41,614 nucleotides of DNA from positions 1 through 41,614 of the forward strand of contig JAFGKD010000057.1 of NCBI GenBank assembly GCA_016928775.1, read 5' to 3'. Positions 27,901-34,828 of this stretch are shown here, piece by piece. Origin of the DNA: Candidatus Zhuqueibacterota bacterium (GTDB lineage Bacteria > Zhuqueibacterota > Zhuqueibacteria > Residuimicrobiales > Krinioviventaceae). The position numbers and the translations under genes were made by a program. Under the pieces are notes generated by a model that worked only from the letters and a program-made list of their open reading frames with translations, was not told the DNA's origin and did not search any database. Positions within the stretch are counted from its first letter, which is position 1. The number at the start of each line of letters is the position of its first letter.

Positions 27901-30070
27901 TCCGAATGAAGCGCATCTCGTGGAAGCCTCACTGAGCGATCCAAACAAGCCGAGTGTGAAAATAACCTTCACCGGACAATCCCGACACCCGGTCTTGCCG
28001 TATGCATTAACCAAGGTGTCCGGCGACAGCCTGCAGGGCCGTGTTGGTGTGGCCATGAGTGAACCGTTTGTGGTCAAGGTTGTGGACAAGGACGGTATTC
28101 CCGTCTGGTCTGAAAATTCGCCACTCGTTCAGTTTACGCCAGTTGTCGGCTCCGGTGAAATCGTCGATGGTGATCGCAAAGCCAGCGACCATTATGGTCG
28201 GGCTTATGCCTGGTACAAATTTATCACCGGTGGCGTCCATTCAATCCGTGCATCTGTTGGAGATGTGTATGTGGTGTTCACAGCGTTTGCGCAAGCGGGT
28301 GCACCGGTCAAATTGCAACCGATGGAGAGTACAACACAAGAATATATCGTAAAGTCGATATTGGATAAAATCAAAGTGAGAGTGACTGACAAGGACGACA
28401 ATCCGGTTAATGATGTACCGATTTTATTCCGGCTTGTTGATGAACCGCAACAGGAGAACGGCGCTACCGTTGATTCAGCACCGGTTAAAACCGGTGCAGC
28501 CGGACAGGCGGGCGTGGCGTCAGCCACAGCGCAGTTGGGTGAAAAAATTGGCAGCTATTTTATCGAAGCAACCTGCGAGCAACTGCCACCGACCGAAAAG
28601 GTCCTGTTTAAAATAGCAGCAACCTCCGGCAATGCCTATTATCTCGGCAAATATTCGGGTGATCAACAGTTCGGCACCAAAAATCGACCTTTGGTCTATC
28701 CTGTCGTGGTCAAGGTGATGGATGAATATCTTAATCCGGTACCGGATGTCGCCGTAGAATTCTGGGCGAACAGCAGTCAGGGGCACGGCCAACCGCTCGC
28801 TCCCGTGGTGACGACAAACAACAGCGGTCTCGCAGAAAACCGGTGGACAATCGGTGCCAACGAGCAATGTGATTTATATATTCAAAAATTTGGTCTGCGG
28901 CCATGGCCCGTCGGTTCGCGAAATCAGTTTGCCGCTTTTGGTGTGGAGAATAATTTCCCGGAATTCAGGAATATGCCGTCGGATACGACCATCTATACCA
29001 AACAGCAATTTATCCTGCCACTCAGTGCGCACGACCGGGATGGCGATCCCTTGACTTATCAGGTCGCGTCCGGACTGCCGAAAGAAGCAGTCTTTGATGC
29101 CAATACCGCGATGATCACCTGGACGCCGACGCTGGCAGGTCAATGGATTATTCAATATCGTGTGGATGATAACAAGCCGGCGCCGGAACATGGCTTTGAT
29201 GTGGATTCGATCAAGGTCACTGTCGCGACCAAAGTGGAAATATTTTCCTTTTACCCGCAGCACTCTTTTATCAGTATTCCATATGATGGCGAACAGGAGT
29301 TTGGTGTCGTCGCAACCGGCACGAATGTTTCGTATGAATGGTGGCTGGACAATAAAACTGTGCCGAATTCGAACGTATCGCGCTTGCCGATCAAAGCGGC
29401 GGACTTTCCGCGCGGTTCATTGCATTCGCTTCAAGTCGTTGCCTATGATGCGACGAATCCACATAACCGGGATGACCACACCTGGGGCATGCGAACAAAA
29501 GTGGAGCTCACCAGTTTCACCGGCCAGTCGGTGCCCTATCGCGGCGTCGAGCTAAACTGGCGTACCTCGTACGAAGATGGCAATCTGGGTTTTGATGTGC
29601 TCAAGAGTGCTTCGAAATCAGGTGTTTTTGAAAAAGTAAATGCCGGGCTCATCCAGAGTCAAAATGGCAGCTATTCATTCACTGACACGACGGTAGTCGC
29701 CGGTTCGACCTGTTTCTACAAACTGGAAGATCTCGACATTGGTGGTGTGCGATCGCAAAGTGAAGCAATTATGGTCACTGTGGAAACGCCGAAAGATTTT
29801 ATGCTGCAGCAAAACTATCCGAATCCATTTAATCCGTCCACGGCGATTCGTTTCCAGGTGCCCAAAGCGGTTGAAACAAAAATTGTCATCTTTAACATCA
29901 ACGGCCAGGTTGTCAAAACTTTGGTAGACGAACACAAAAATGCCGGCTATTATGAAATGCGCTGGTTTGGCAAGAATAATTCTGAAAATCTGGTCGGATC
30001 GGGCGTTTACTACATTCGTATTCAGGCTGGCGATTTTACCGCCACAAAAAAGATGCTATTGATTCGCTAA
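21941..30070 (+). CDS. Giant secreted SGNH esterase / Ig-repeat protein (2709 aa) with sorting tail
   Basis: Translation starts at TTG 21941 behind GGAGGA (21929-21934). A signal helix spans about 10-27. Residues 32-235 are an SGNH/GDSL hydrolase: S40 in VGNSITAG, GTNN (118-121), and D212/H215 in TDGIHP. A fibronectin-type III-like domain (about 240-350) and a concanavalin-like domain (about 365-550) follow. Then come about 15 invasin/Big_1-type Ig domains of about 110 residues (560-2270), recognisable by 'V-D-x-YGNPV' and 'GxAxAxxxxG'-like strands. One of the first carries an inserted CBM6-like segment (about 690-740). A cadherin/putative-Ig domain (DRDGDPLTYQVASGLP) and a C-terminal sorting tail (LQQNYPNPFNPSTAIRFQVP, ending KKMLLIR) close it. 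It is probably a surface adhesin or stalk carrying an esterase head that acts on polysaccharide or glycoprotein esters (inference). Confidence 0.9.
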   Translation: MSDRGHFKWNIFLAASLLVMSFLLAERGVGQTTVMPVGNSITAGKTPSGGTSDGFRGYLKNELGANYTFVGDDITVTPGLNGHFKSGSKIRDFLAGGEKDITVALNTHNPEIVLLHLGTNNINSDTRVGPYTDGFTPSGELKELINTIGKHQSVSSILVCKIIPKLDANMMNIPQINDFNEEIERMFFDNAISGKAVIVDMNSMVSIQELTDGIHPIEAGYQRMAGEFSRVIKAITNNPNDIYRPNPISIVEAIATDEPAISLTWWTPNDQGGGIVNLYELRYLVDREINASNFKTGTLVSIRRPDKNSPSSGQERTKVTDGLLGGRTYYFAIRVYDQNNNVSEIRSFPGQTTPDELPEPGIAFVDEFNNASFPGWSADPAYQVSNGRLRNTDPGSGWSKLAILDSIKYTPFAEFVEVGARYANSDGLGGIGLAMLLDTDDYRIASGYMIRVYGDIALYEIVNGEAGARIYSTSTSIEPGPGDTLSVVYRNNPTANSFEVKVNGNSIGIVQDADKLYGQSNILYSGLILHGSFSPQVDSYDIKIPQLEPESMVIFGDPPIFGEVEKTLGAPLSVKVLDLNGVGVANVPVDFSVLSGVGAAFSADDVCGDFNGHYYIEAELGIVESPMVKAKDNTASNDQYIYTKTNGDGLATYSFWICSGSYTLWLRAHAPDGNSNSVYFAIDNPDNLGNDASKLEFDITTDWEWSTKARRSNISLNEGFHTLYLKGREANLAIDKILFTSQSGFVPTGEGGSVPQFANITNNKGIVSTDVTFGTQAGEVVIQAISYAIPTANNFVVFPPILVNGGTPASFLALSDNIIQGEAGKALPSPFQVEVLDAYGNPRRGEQVIFEVISGDGRFSGSQVAKANTDEYGIAEAYLKLGFEPETVIDAYLNDVPEIQHLTFKGIAQEGTIPFELVRVNDLDHFDTDVNTTLSESLQVRVLNQKNNPYAGYPVKFEIIAGNGTLNGQYTTVTDSTDRDGLASVLWHIGTKAGENAHIVRVDAALNGAPIDFTASARPDDAYQMALLSGDNQSQGAGKTFADSLVVGIRDQYGNGITNYSVRFSVVSGDGNFEGITGTATANASKDVTTNKNGNAAVSYTAGPRTGPTQIRAEGLQQPPLPTQNYRIFNLTVNAPLPQSVQIVSGNSQTNEVQKDLSPFRVRILDPFGQYVTAGVKVRFQVLPGYSSLFDNEPVYDTVTDANGYAQATLTLGYNAGEQRVQVSLPNYPEVAPVEFVAWATAGPAAKLKSLSQVTFSGQAGSTVPLRVQVTDMYDNVKPGHSVSFQVDAGGVIKLPNGGTTAQLSIDSDSKGEAVVSFQMGSKVSVANKITASSLKSSGGALSGSPIEFVGHVLPGDPTQLVKETADGQSAPVATTMPTPFGVQVLDANNNPVSNVKISFMATARNALLDGLASIPPKTTNAEGRASVIYTVGTTAKTYSDTLRITLLEHNLETKYLITALPSDPARMAFASDSLWERTLGYNDNENTVVPKVKISDSYGNAVNNQHPVTFKIIQGSGSLLPGDVQEITKNTVNGIAEVTWRPGTTPGENLLQASSTANGTALIKSPLKFKVITSAGAPENIVLVQPDTNWINATANQPLQLKVKITDHWDNAIVGKAVKFKVKLPETGKGTLIDDQGREVYEITLISDAQGFAQVLFKPVVTTLTVNQVEISVDRGPNQQPLYFWVHVFGETPKAQRMQIVSSKQVTVQANALVNVEVAAFDAVSGGSRVPYHTISFSIKSGKGSLASSGNTFSTRQTGADGSNAKETWNVGPHVGRAVLVINGNTPYGSPDSVIATVQPAAPFADSSKIEVLSGLTAGIKSIVKISLLDRYGNPVSGYDLELKSPDAHATFEQPAAPTDVNGWAYGSVSSTKAGPIRIYATMKNDASFRIPEITVHVQHGTAAKLELLPGQNNIFVGNIGAILKTPLTVRVTDAYGNVVGANRAQVKFALTGGGSLEGSDASKNTAFVKTDSYGLAQIQVIMGTNPNEAHLVEASLSDPNKPSVKITFTGQSRHPVLPYALTKVSGDSLQGRVGVAMSEPFVVKVVDKDGIPVWSENSPLVQFTPVVGSGEIVDGDRKASDHYGRAYAWYKFITGGVHSIRASVGDVYVVFTAFAQAGAPVKLQPMESTTQEYIVKSILDKIKVRVTDKDDNPVNDVPILFRLVDEPQQENGATVDSAPVKTGAAGQAGVASATAQLGEKIGSYFIEATCEQLPPTEKVLFKIAATSGNAYYLGKYSGDQQFGTKNRPLVYPVVVKVMDEYLNPVPDVAVEFWANSSQGHGQPLAPVVTTNNSGLAENRWTIGANEQCDLYIQKFGLRPWPVGSRNQFAAFGVENNFPEFRNMPSDTTIYTKQQFILPLSAHDRDGDPLTYQVASGLPKEAVFDANTAMITWTPTLAGQWIIQYRVDDNKPAPEHGFDVDSIKVTVATKVEIFSFYPQHSFISIPYDGEQEFGVVATGTNVSYEWWLDNKTVPNSNVSRLPIKAADFPRGSLHSLQVVAYDATNPHNRDDHTWGMRTKVELTSFTGQSVPYRGVELNWRTSYEDGNLGFDVLKSASKSGVFEKVNAGLIQSQNGSYSFTDTTVVAGSTCFYKLEDLDIGGVRSQSEAIMVTVETPKDFMLQQNYPNPFNPSTAIRFQVPKAVETKIVIFNINGQVVKTLVDEHKNAGYYEMRWFGKNNSENLVGSGVYYIRIQAGDFTATKKMLLIR

Positions 30071-30084
30071 GAGTTCCCCTCCAC

Positions 30085-30121
30085 AAAAGGCTGCTCGTTT
30101 CATGCGGGTGGCCTTTTTTTT
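30085..30121 (+). terminator. Rho-independent terminator of the giant gene
   Basis: AAAAGGC (30085-30091) pairs perfectly with GCCTTTT (30111-30117), with partial inner pairing (CTGC/GCGG), and is followed by a run of T to 30121. It lies 15 bases after the stop at 30070. Confidence 0.88.
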
Positions 30122-30569
30122 ATGGCTAAGCAGCGAGGATTTCGCTCCGCTGTATTTTAACTATGCTCAAGACTGAGCCTCTGTGGCTATGAATTATTAC
30201 ACTGGACACAGGGAGAAGGTATAAAAGTCGTTATACATTATATTAACAGCCCAAATATGAAGCGACCGAAACAATTTGACGACAACCAGGTCAGCCTTTC
30301 ATTTTTTTTAATAGAACACTGATTTAACGGATCAAACGGATGAACACGGATAGAATACCGCTGTTTCGCATCCGTTTTTATCCGTCACATCCGTGTTCTA
30401 TCATTGATTTTTTGGGCATACATGGCTGGTATATGTGCGCACTATGTCCAAAATTCGACGCTTTTTACTATACTCAAGTCTTTTCATTTTCCCAAATCAT
30501 AACTTGTCTCTGATTTAATTTTTCATTAATGTGCGGTGATCACTTAAACATCGACAAACCAGAGGTGAC
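30122..30569. other. Gene-free 448-bp spacer with one palindromic repeat
   Basis: No credible coding frame, tRNA or strong promoter was found. Its one recognisable component is palindromic repeat copy E (30310-30402). Confidence 0.6.
30310..30402. repeat. Palindromic ACACGGAT-type repeat, copy E
   Basis: The left arm is AATAGAACACTGATTTAACG (from 30310), with GGATGAACACGGATAGAATA further in; the right arm ends CCGTCACATCCGTGTTCTAT. It is the same family as copies A-D, here in a spacer well away from coding ends. Confidence 0.83.
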
Positions 30570-31460
30570 ATGCCATTCATCGGTGAAATCGCTGCCCTGA
30601 CAGCAGCCTTTCTTTGGGGATTTGGCGCCTTGCTTTTTGAAAGCGCCGGAAGACGTGTTGGTGCGTTTGCAACAAATTTGCTTCGACTCGTATTGGCCTG
30701 TTTGTTCCTCAGCCTGACACTCTACCTTCAGTCCGGCGTGCTTTTTCCCGTACACGCCTCTCTGGAAAACCACCTGTGGCTTGGCATCAGCGGTGTCATC
30801 GGTCTCGCTATCGGTGATGGTGCTCTGTTTTATGCCATTGTTATCCTTGGTCCGCGATTATCAACATTGCTGCTCTCAATGGCCCCACCGGTCACCACTA
30901 TCATTGCCCGGCTTTTTTTGGGAGAACAACTCGGCACTCTGGCTGTTGTCGGCATTACCCTCACTGTTGTTTCCATTATCTGGGTGGTGTCCGAGAAACA
31001 TGGCAAGGAACACTATCGAGGCTCCAAAACTGCTGGTGTTATTTTGGGTTTTATCGCTGCTCTGGGACAAGGTCTTGGAGTCATTTTAGCCAAAATGGGG
31101 TTGACCGGCGATATTGATTCACTGTCAGCAACCTTGCTTCGAATGATTCCCGCCACCCTTGTCCTGTGGGGAGCGGCGTTTATTTTGCGTCAAGCCCGAC
31201 CTGCTTTGGACGCGATGCGCGACAGGCGTACAGCGCTTTTTATCCTCGGTGGTGCACTGTTGGGTCCCTATATTGGCGTCTGGCTGTCAATTGTGGCCGT
31301 GAAACACACCCAGGCCGGGATTGCTGCAACCTTGTTAGCCACTGTGCCGATTTTAATCATCCCCATCGAGTTTGTCGTGCACCGTCGAAAGCCGTCCGTG
31401 CGAGCAATGATTGGCACAATCCTCGCAGTGACGGGCATTGCCATGATTTTTCTGCGTTGA
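30570..31460 (+). CDS. DMT-superfamily transporter (two EamA domains)
   Basis: 296 residues; ATG 30570 follows AGAGGTGA. Ten hydrophobic helices form two EamA repeats (about 1-138 and 152-296). Typical EamA patterns are IGEIAALTAAFLWGFGALLF, IGLAIGDGALFYAIVILGPR and VKHTQAGIAATLLATVPILI. It is predicted to be an inner-membrane permease for small metabolites such as amino acids or nucleotides. Substrate cannot be read from the sequence and the neighbours give no clue. Confidence 0.93.
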   Translation: MPFIGEIAALTAAFLWGFGALLFESAGRRVGAFATNLLRLVLACLFLSLTLYLQSGVLFPVHASLENHLWLGISGVIGLAIGDGALFYAIVILGPRLSTLLLSMAPPVTTIIARLFLGEQLGTLAVVGITLTVVSIIWVVSEKHGKEHYRGSKTAGVILGFIAALGQGLGVILAKMGLTGDIDSLSATLLRMIPATLVLWGAAFILRQARPALDAMRDRRTALFILGGALLGPYIGVWLSIVAVKHTQAGIAATLLATVPILIIPIEFVVHRRKPSVRAMIGTILAVTGIAMIFLR

Positions 31461-31535
31461 CAATGAACTTGATTAATATCGTTAAATTTTCTATGTTGCG
31501 ACATGTCAAAGATTACTCTAACAAATAGGTTGAAT

Positions 31536-33056
31536 ATGAAGTCTGGCAGGTCTTTGGTTATTTTTTTTGTTTTCATAGGAGCTATCGTTCTTGTGTTATC
31601 CAGATTACCAAAAAGCAAAAGTGAGTTATCGTATGGTCTGTTTGACCGCAGCGTGGATATCGGCAACGTAAATCATGCGGGCTATGCGTATTATTCTCCC
31701 GATTCGCAATACTATCATATCGCCGGTTCCGGACAAAATATGTGGTTTAACAAAGATGATTTTCATTTCATCTATAAAAAAATGCGCGGTGATTTTGTCC
31801 TGACGGCACAGTTTGCTTTTATAGGCGATGGCGTTGATCCGCATCGCAAAGTCGGCTGGATGGTGCGTCAATCGCTGGACACCGATTCTCCGTACGCCGA
31901 TGCGGTCGTGCATGGAGATGGTTTGACGTCGCTACAATATCGACGCGACGTTGCGGCCAATACCGAAGAGGTCAGAGCGAATATCTTTGCGCCGGATGTC
32001 ATTCAATTCGAAAAACACGAGAACACCTATACCATGCGAGCGGCACGATTTGGCGAGCCGCTTTCTACGACAGCTTCTATCAATTTGCCACTCGGCGATT
32101 CAGTTTACGTTGGCCTCGCCATGTGCTCTCATAATGCAGATGTATTGGAAAAAGCACAGGTTAAAAACCTGCGCATCGACATCCCGGCCCCCAAAGATTT
32201 CAGTCCGTATCAGGACTATAGCGCCAGTCGGCTGGAAATTCTTGATGTGGCTACCGGGAATCGCCAGGTTGTCTACAATTCCGAAGCGCCGATCGAGGCA
32301 CCAAACTGGACGCGCGACGGCAAAGCATTGATCTATAACAGCAACGGACTGTTGTATCGATTCGATCTCGACTCTCGTCAATCAACGCAGATTAATACCG
32401 ACTTTGCCACGCGCAACAATAACGATCATGTCATTTCCTGGGATGGCCAGCGGCTCGGCATCAGTCACCATGTACAAGGGGAAGACGGGGGCGGCTCGAC
32501 AATTTATACTCTTCCCATTGAGGGTGGTGTGCCAAGCCGGGTGACTGACAAAACACCATCCTATTTGCATGGCTGGTCACCGGATGACCAAAATCTGGTC
32601 TATACCGCCGAGCGCAACGGTCAGTATGATATATATAAAATATCAGTGAAGGGCGGTGACGAAATTCAACTCACCAATCAACCGACTTTGGACGATGGCT
32701 CAGAGTACTCACCGGGTGGCAGGTGGATTTATTTTAATTCCGCTCGCACCGGCACCATGCAAATTTGGCGTATGTTAGCAGACGGCTCCAATCAGCAGCA
32801 GCTCACATTTGATGCGTGGAACGACTGGTTTCCGCATATCTCACCCGACGGCAGCACGGTGCTCTTTCTATCCTACCCGCCTGAAATCGATGCGGCGGAT
32901 CATCCCCACTATAAACACGTGATGCTACGAACAATGCCGTTTGACGGCGGCGAGCCAGCCGTTGTGGCCTATCTGTACGGTGGCCAGGGTACGATGAATG
33001 TGCCATCATGGAGCCCGGATGGCAGCAAGGTGGCGTTTGTGAGTTATACTTTTTGA
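31536..33056 (+). CDS. Exported TolB-like beta-propeller protein with N-terminal concanavalin-like domain
   Basis: 506 residues from ATG 31536 (AGGTTG just upstream); a farther ATG at 31503 is in frame but has no ribosome site. An N-terminal hydrophobic segment (SLVIFFVFIGAIVLVLS) anchors or exports it. Residues about 30-215 resemble the DUF1349 concanavalin-like fold (YKKMRGDFVLTAQFAF, DPHRKVGWMVRQSLDTDSPY). Residues 225-506 are a propeller of PD40/TolB-type blades with repeated 'PxWSPDG' variants (APNWTRDGKALIYNSNG, LHGWSPDDQNLVYT, FPHISPDGSTVLFLSYPP, VPSWSPDGSKVAFVSYTF). Architecture of this kind is frequent in carbohydrate-related loci of Bacteroidota-like bacteria. It is probably a binding or scaffold protein; no catalytic motif is seen. 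Confidence 0.85.
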   Translation: MKSGRSLVIFFVFIGAIVLVLSRLPKSKSELSYGLFDRSVDIGNVNHAGYAYYSPDSQYYHIAGSGQNMWFNKDDFHFIYKKMRGDFVLTAQFAFIGDGVDPHRKVGWMVRQSLDTDSPYADAVVHGDGLTSLQYRRDVAANTEEVRANIFAPDVIQFEKHENTYTMRAARFGEPLSTTASINLPLGDSVYVGLAMCSHNADVLEKAQVKNLRIDIPAPKDFSPYQDYSASRLEILDVATGNRQVVYNSEAPIEAPNWTRDGKALIYNSNGLLYRFDLDSRQSTQINTDFATRNNNDHVISWDGQRLGISHHVQGEDGGGSTIYTLPIEGGVPSRVTDKTPSYLHGWSPDDQNLVYTAERNGQYDIYKISVKGGDEIQLTNQPTLDDGSEYSPGGRWIYFNSARTGTMQIWRMLADGSNQQQLTFDAWNDWFPHISPDGSTVLFLSYPPEIDAADHPHYKHVMLRTMPFDGGEPAVVAYLYGGQGTMNVPSWSPDGSKVAFVSYTF

Positions 33057-33454
33057 GAGCCCGGTTTTTTAGCTCATACAAAAATGAGGTTAAAAAGGAA
33101 TAAGCTGAGTGATATTATCTGTGTTTCATCCGTACTACAAATCTACAACATCGTGTTTTTTTAGCAAAGTTTATAAGCCACGGATTTTCACGGATGAAAC
33201 ACGGATCATATCATTCATTTTTACCTTTTTTAACCTCCAGTCTCAAAACTTTCGTGAAAAAAATCCGTGTTCATCCGTGGCTCAAAATTTGGCTGCGGCC
33301 AAAGGCCGCGCCAGGACAATCTGTGGCTCATAAACTTTGCTAATAAAGACCACATATTGCCGGCTTGCAATACTGATTGACTCAGCCATGCTCTCTGCGG
33401 AGAATGTTACAATTACTCGACGTCATGCACGCCCGAGTGAAGGCTTTGTGCCCA
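33057..33454. other. Gene-free spacer holding a MITE-like element
   Basis: This spacer separates the propeller gene and the 3' end of the reverse-strand barrel gene. It holds the inverted-repeat element at 33161-33343. Nothing else coding or regulatory was recognised. Confidence 0.6.
33161..33343. mobile_element. MITE-like palindromic element with 21-bp terminal inverted repeats
   Basis: The ends TTAGCAAAGTTTATAAGCCA(C) (33161-33181) and 33323-33343 are inverted copies with one mismatch. Inside lie two further arms of CACGGAT / ATCCGTG type (about 33179-33207 and 33261-33283) and a GCGGCC-AAA-GGCCGC hairpin (33295-33309). No transposase and no clear target-site duplication are seen. Its CACGGATGAA-like words link it to the ACACGGAT palindromes. 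Confidence 0.72.
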
Positions 33455-34771
33455 TTAAAACAGGTAATTGAGCAAGATATACAATCCACTCGTGCCATCC
33501 TGCTTTTCCAATGCCACGCCGTAATCCACCGAGATAATAAAGTTTTGATTCATGGCGATTTTTAATCCCAGGCCGGTGGAGTAGTGCATTTTTTCCGCAC
33601 CCGGATTAAAATAAGCGCTTTTTTCTTCGATACCCGTATCGATGTCGGCGAGATCAACGTCAACCGGTGTGATAACCTGCCCAGCATCCAGAAATAGATT
33701 GGTGCCGAGATAAATGTTCTGTTTTGCCACGGTAAAGCGCCAGAATTTTAGCCGAAACTCAAAATTACCATAAGCCATGGCTTCGCCGATCATGCGGGTT
33801 CGCATGATCCCGCGGTTAAATTGCGCACCGCCGAGCCCTTCACTTTTAGCTGCCACCAACTCCGATGGTTCGATGAATGGCAGATAAAAAAATGGCGTTT
33901 TACCGGATAATGTCGTCTGATAGCCCAGGCGATACGCAAACACCAAGGTGCGCGGCAACAGGGTAAAATACTGGCGGTGCGTCAAATTTAATTTGATAAA
34001 GTCAAATTCATTCAGAAATTTTGGCGAAGCAATCAAGGTGGCTTCAGACCAGATGCCCTGTCCTGGATCCGCGACCACATCGCGAGTGTCGTAAATCGCG
34101 CCCGCTTTGATCGTGGTGATAAAACCACCATCTTTTTCAGCCTCCGAGATCAAGCCCCAGTCAATGTATTTTTCGTACAAGCCCGGCACATTGGGCAATT
34201 TATCTTCCTCGGATTGCCCCTTGTTGAGCTTGTCAATATCCACCGAGCCAACTTTGAAATTTCGGCCAGTAATACCAGCCGCCCAGCGCCATTCATTGCC
34301 ACGAATTTTTCCCTGAAAATCCGCCTTGACACGCAAAAAATCACGATCGTAGCGATAAAACATACGGGTGCTTCGGGGATCATCTGATTCCTGATCTTCC
34401 CAATCAGCATTGTACACGGATTCGTAGCCATTATAGCCATAAAAGGAATAGGCGCGGTCGGGTAGATAGCTCACATCCCCGATAAATCGAATACCAGGGA
34501 TCATGACATAGGAGTCATAATAGACGCGGTAGATGCCGCTACCTTTGGTGTATTGCGACGCCTCGAGATAAACTTTTTGATTGTAATTCGGATAGTTGCT
34601 GCCGTCACCAAAATTGACAAAATTGAACAAAATACCATACTCAAATCCCAGGTCAGTGTTGTACGCAATGACCGGTAGCAAGCCAAAATTCCAGCCGGTT
34701 TTGGTGATGTCTTGTTTTTGCGCGACCAGAACCGATACCAGCATCAGCGCCAATATGAGTGTTTTTTTCAT
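33455..34771 (-). CDS. Outer-membrane beta-barrel protein (BamA/TamA surface-antigen-like, barrel only)
   Basis: 438 residues on the reverse strand; the ATG at 34771 follows AGGAGAG. Signal peptide about 1-18 (MKKTLILALMLVSVLVA, then QK). The mature protein is nearly all amphipathic strands with aromatic girdles. It contains patterns of surface-antigen barrels, such as WNFGLLPVIAYNTDLGFEYG, AGAIYDTRDVVADPGQGIWS and GLGLKIAMNQNFIISVDYGV. It ends LYILLNYLF with the terminal Phe needed for Bam recognition. POTRA domains are absent, so it is a stand-alone barrel. It follows the acyltransferase gene by 57 bases, probably on one transcript. Confidence 0.88.
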   Translation of the reverse strand: MKKTLILALMLVSVLVAQKQDITKTGWNFGLLPVIAYNTDLGFEYGILFNFVNFGDGSNYPNYNQKVYLEASQYTKGSGIYRVYYDSYVMIPGIRFIGDVSYLPDRAYSFYGYNGYESVYNADWEDQESDDPRSTRMFYRYDRDFLRVKADFQGKIRGNEWRWAAGITGRNFKVGSVDIDKLNKGQSEEDKLPNVPGLYEKYIDWGLISEAEKDGGFITTIKAGAIYDTRDVVADPGQGIWSEATLIASPKFLNEFDFIKLNLTHRQYFTLLPRTLVFAYRLGYQTTLSGKTPFFYLPFIEPSELVAAKSEGLGGAQFNRGIMRTRMIGEAMAYGNFEFRLKFWRFTVAKQNIYLGTNLFLDAGQVITPVDVDLADIDTGIEEKSAYFNPGAEKMHYSTGLGLKIAMNQNFIISVDYGVALEKQDGTSGLYILLNYLF

Positions 34772-34828
34772 GATACATTTCTCTCCTGATTAAATGAAAT
34801 CCCGTGCCTCGGCCGTGGCCGCGGCTTT

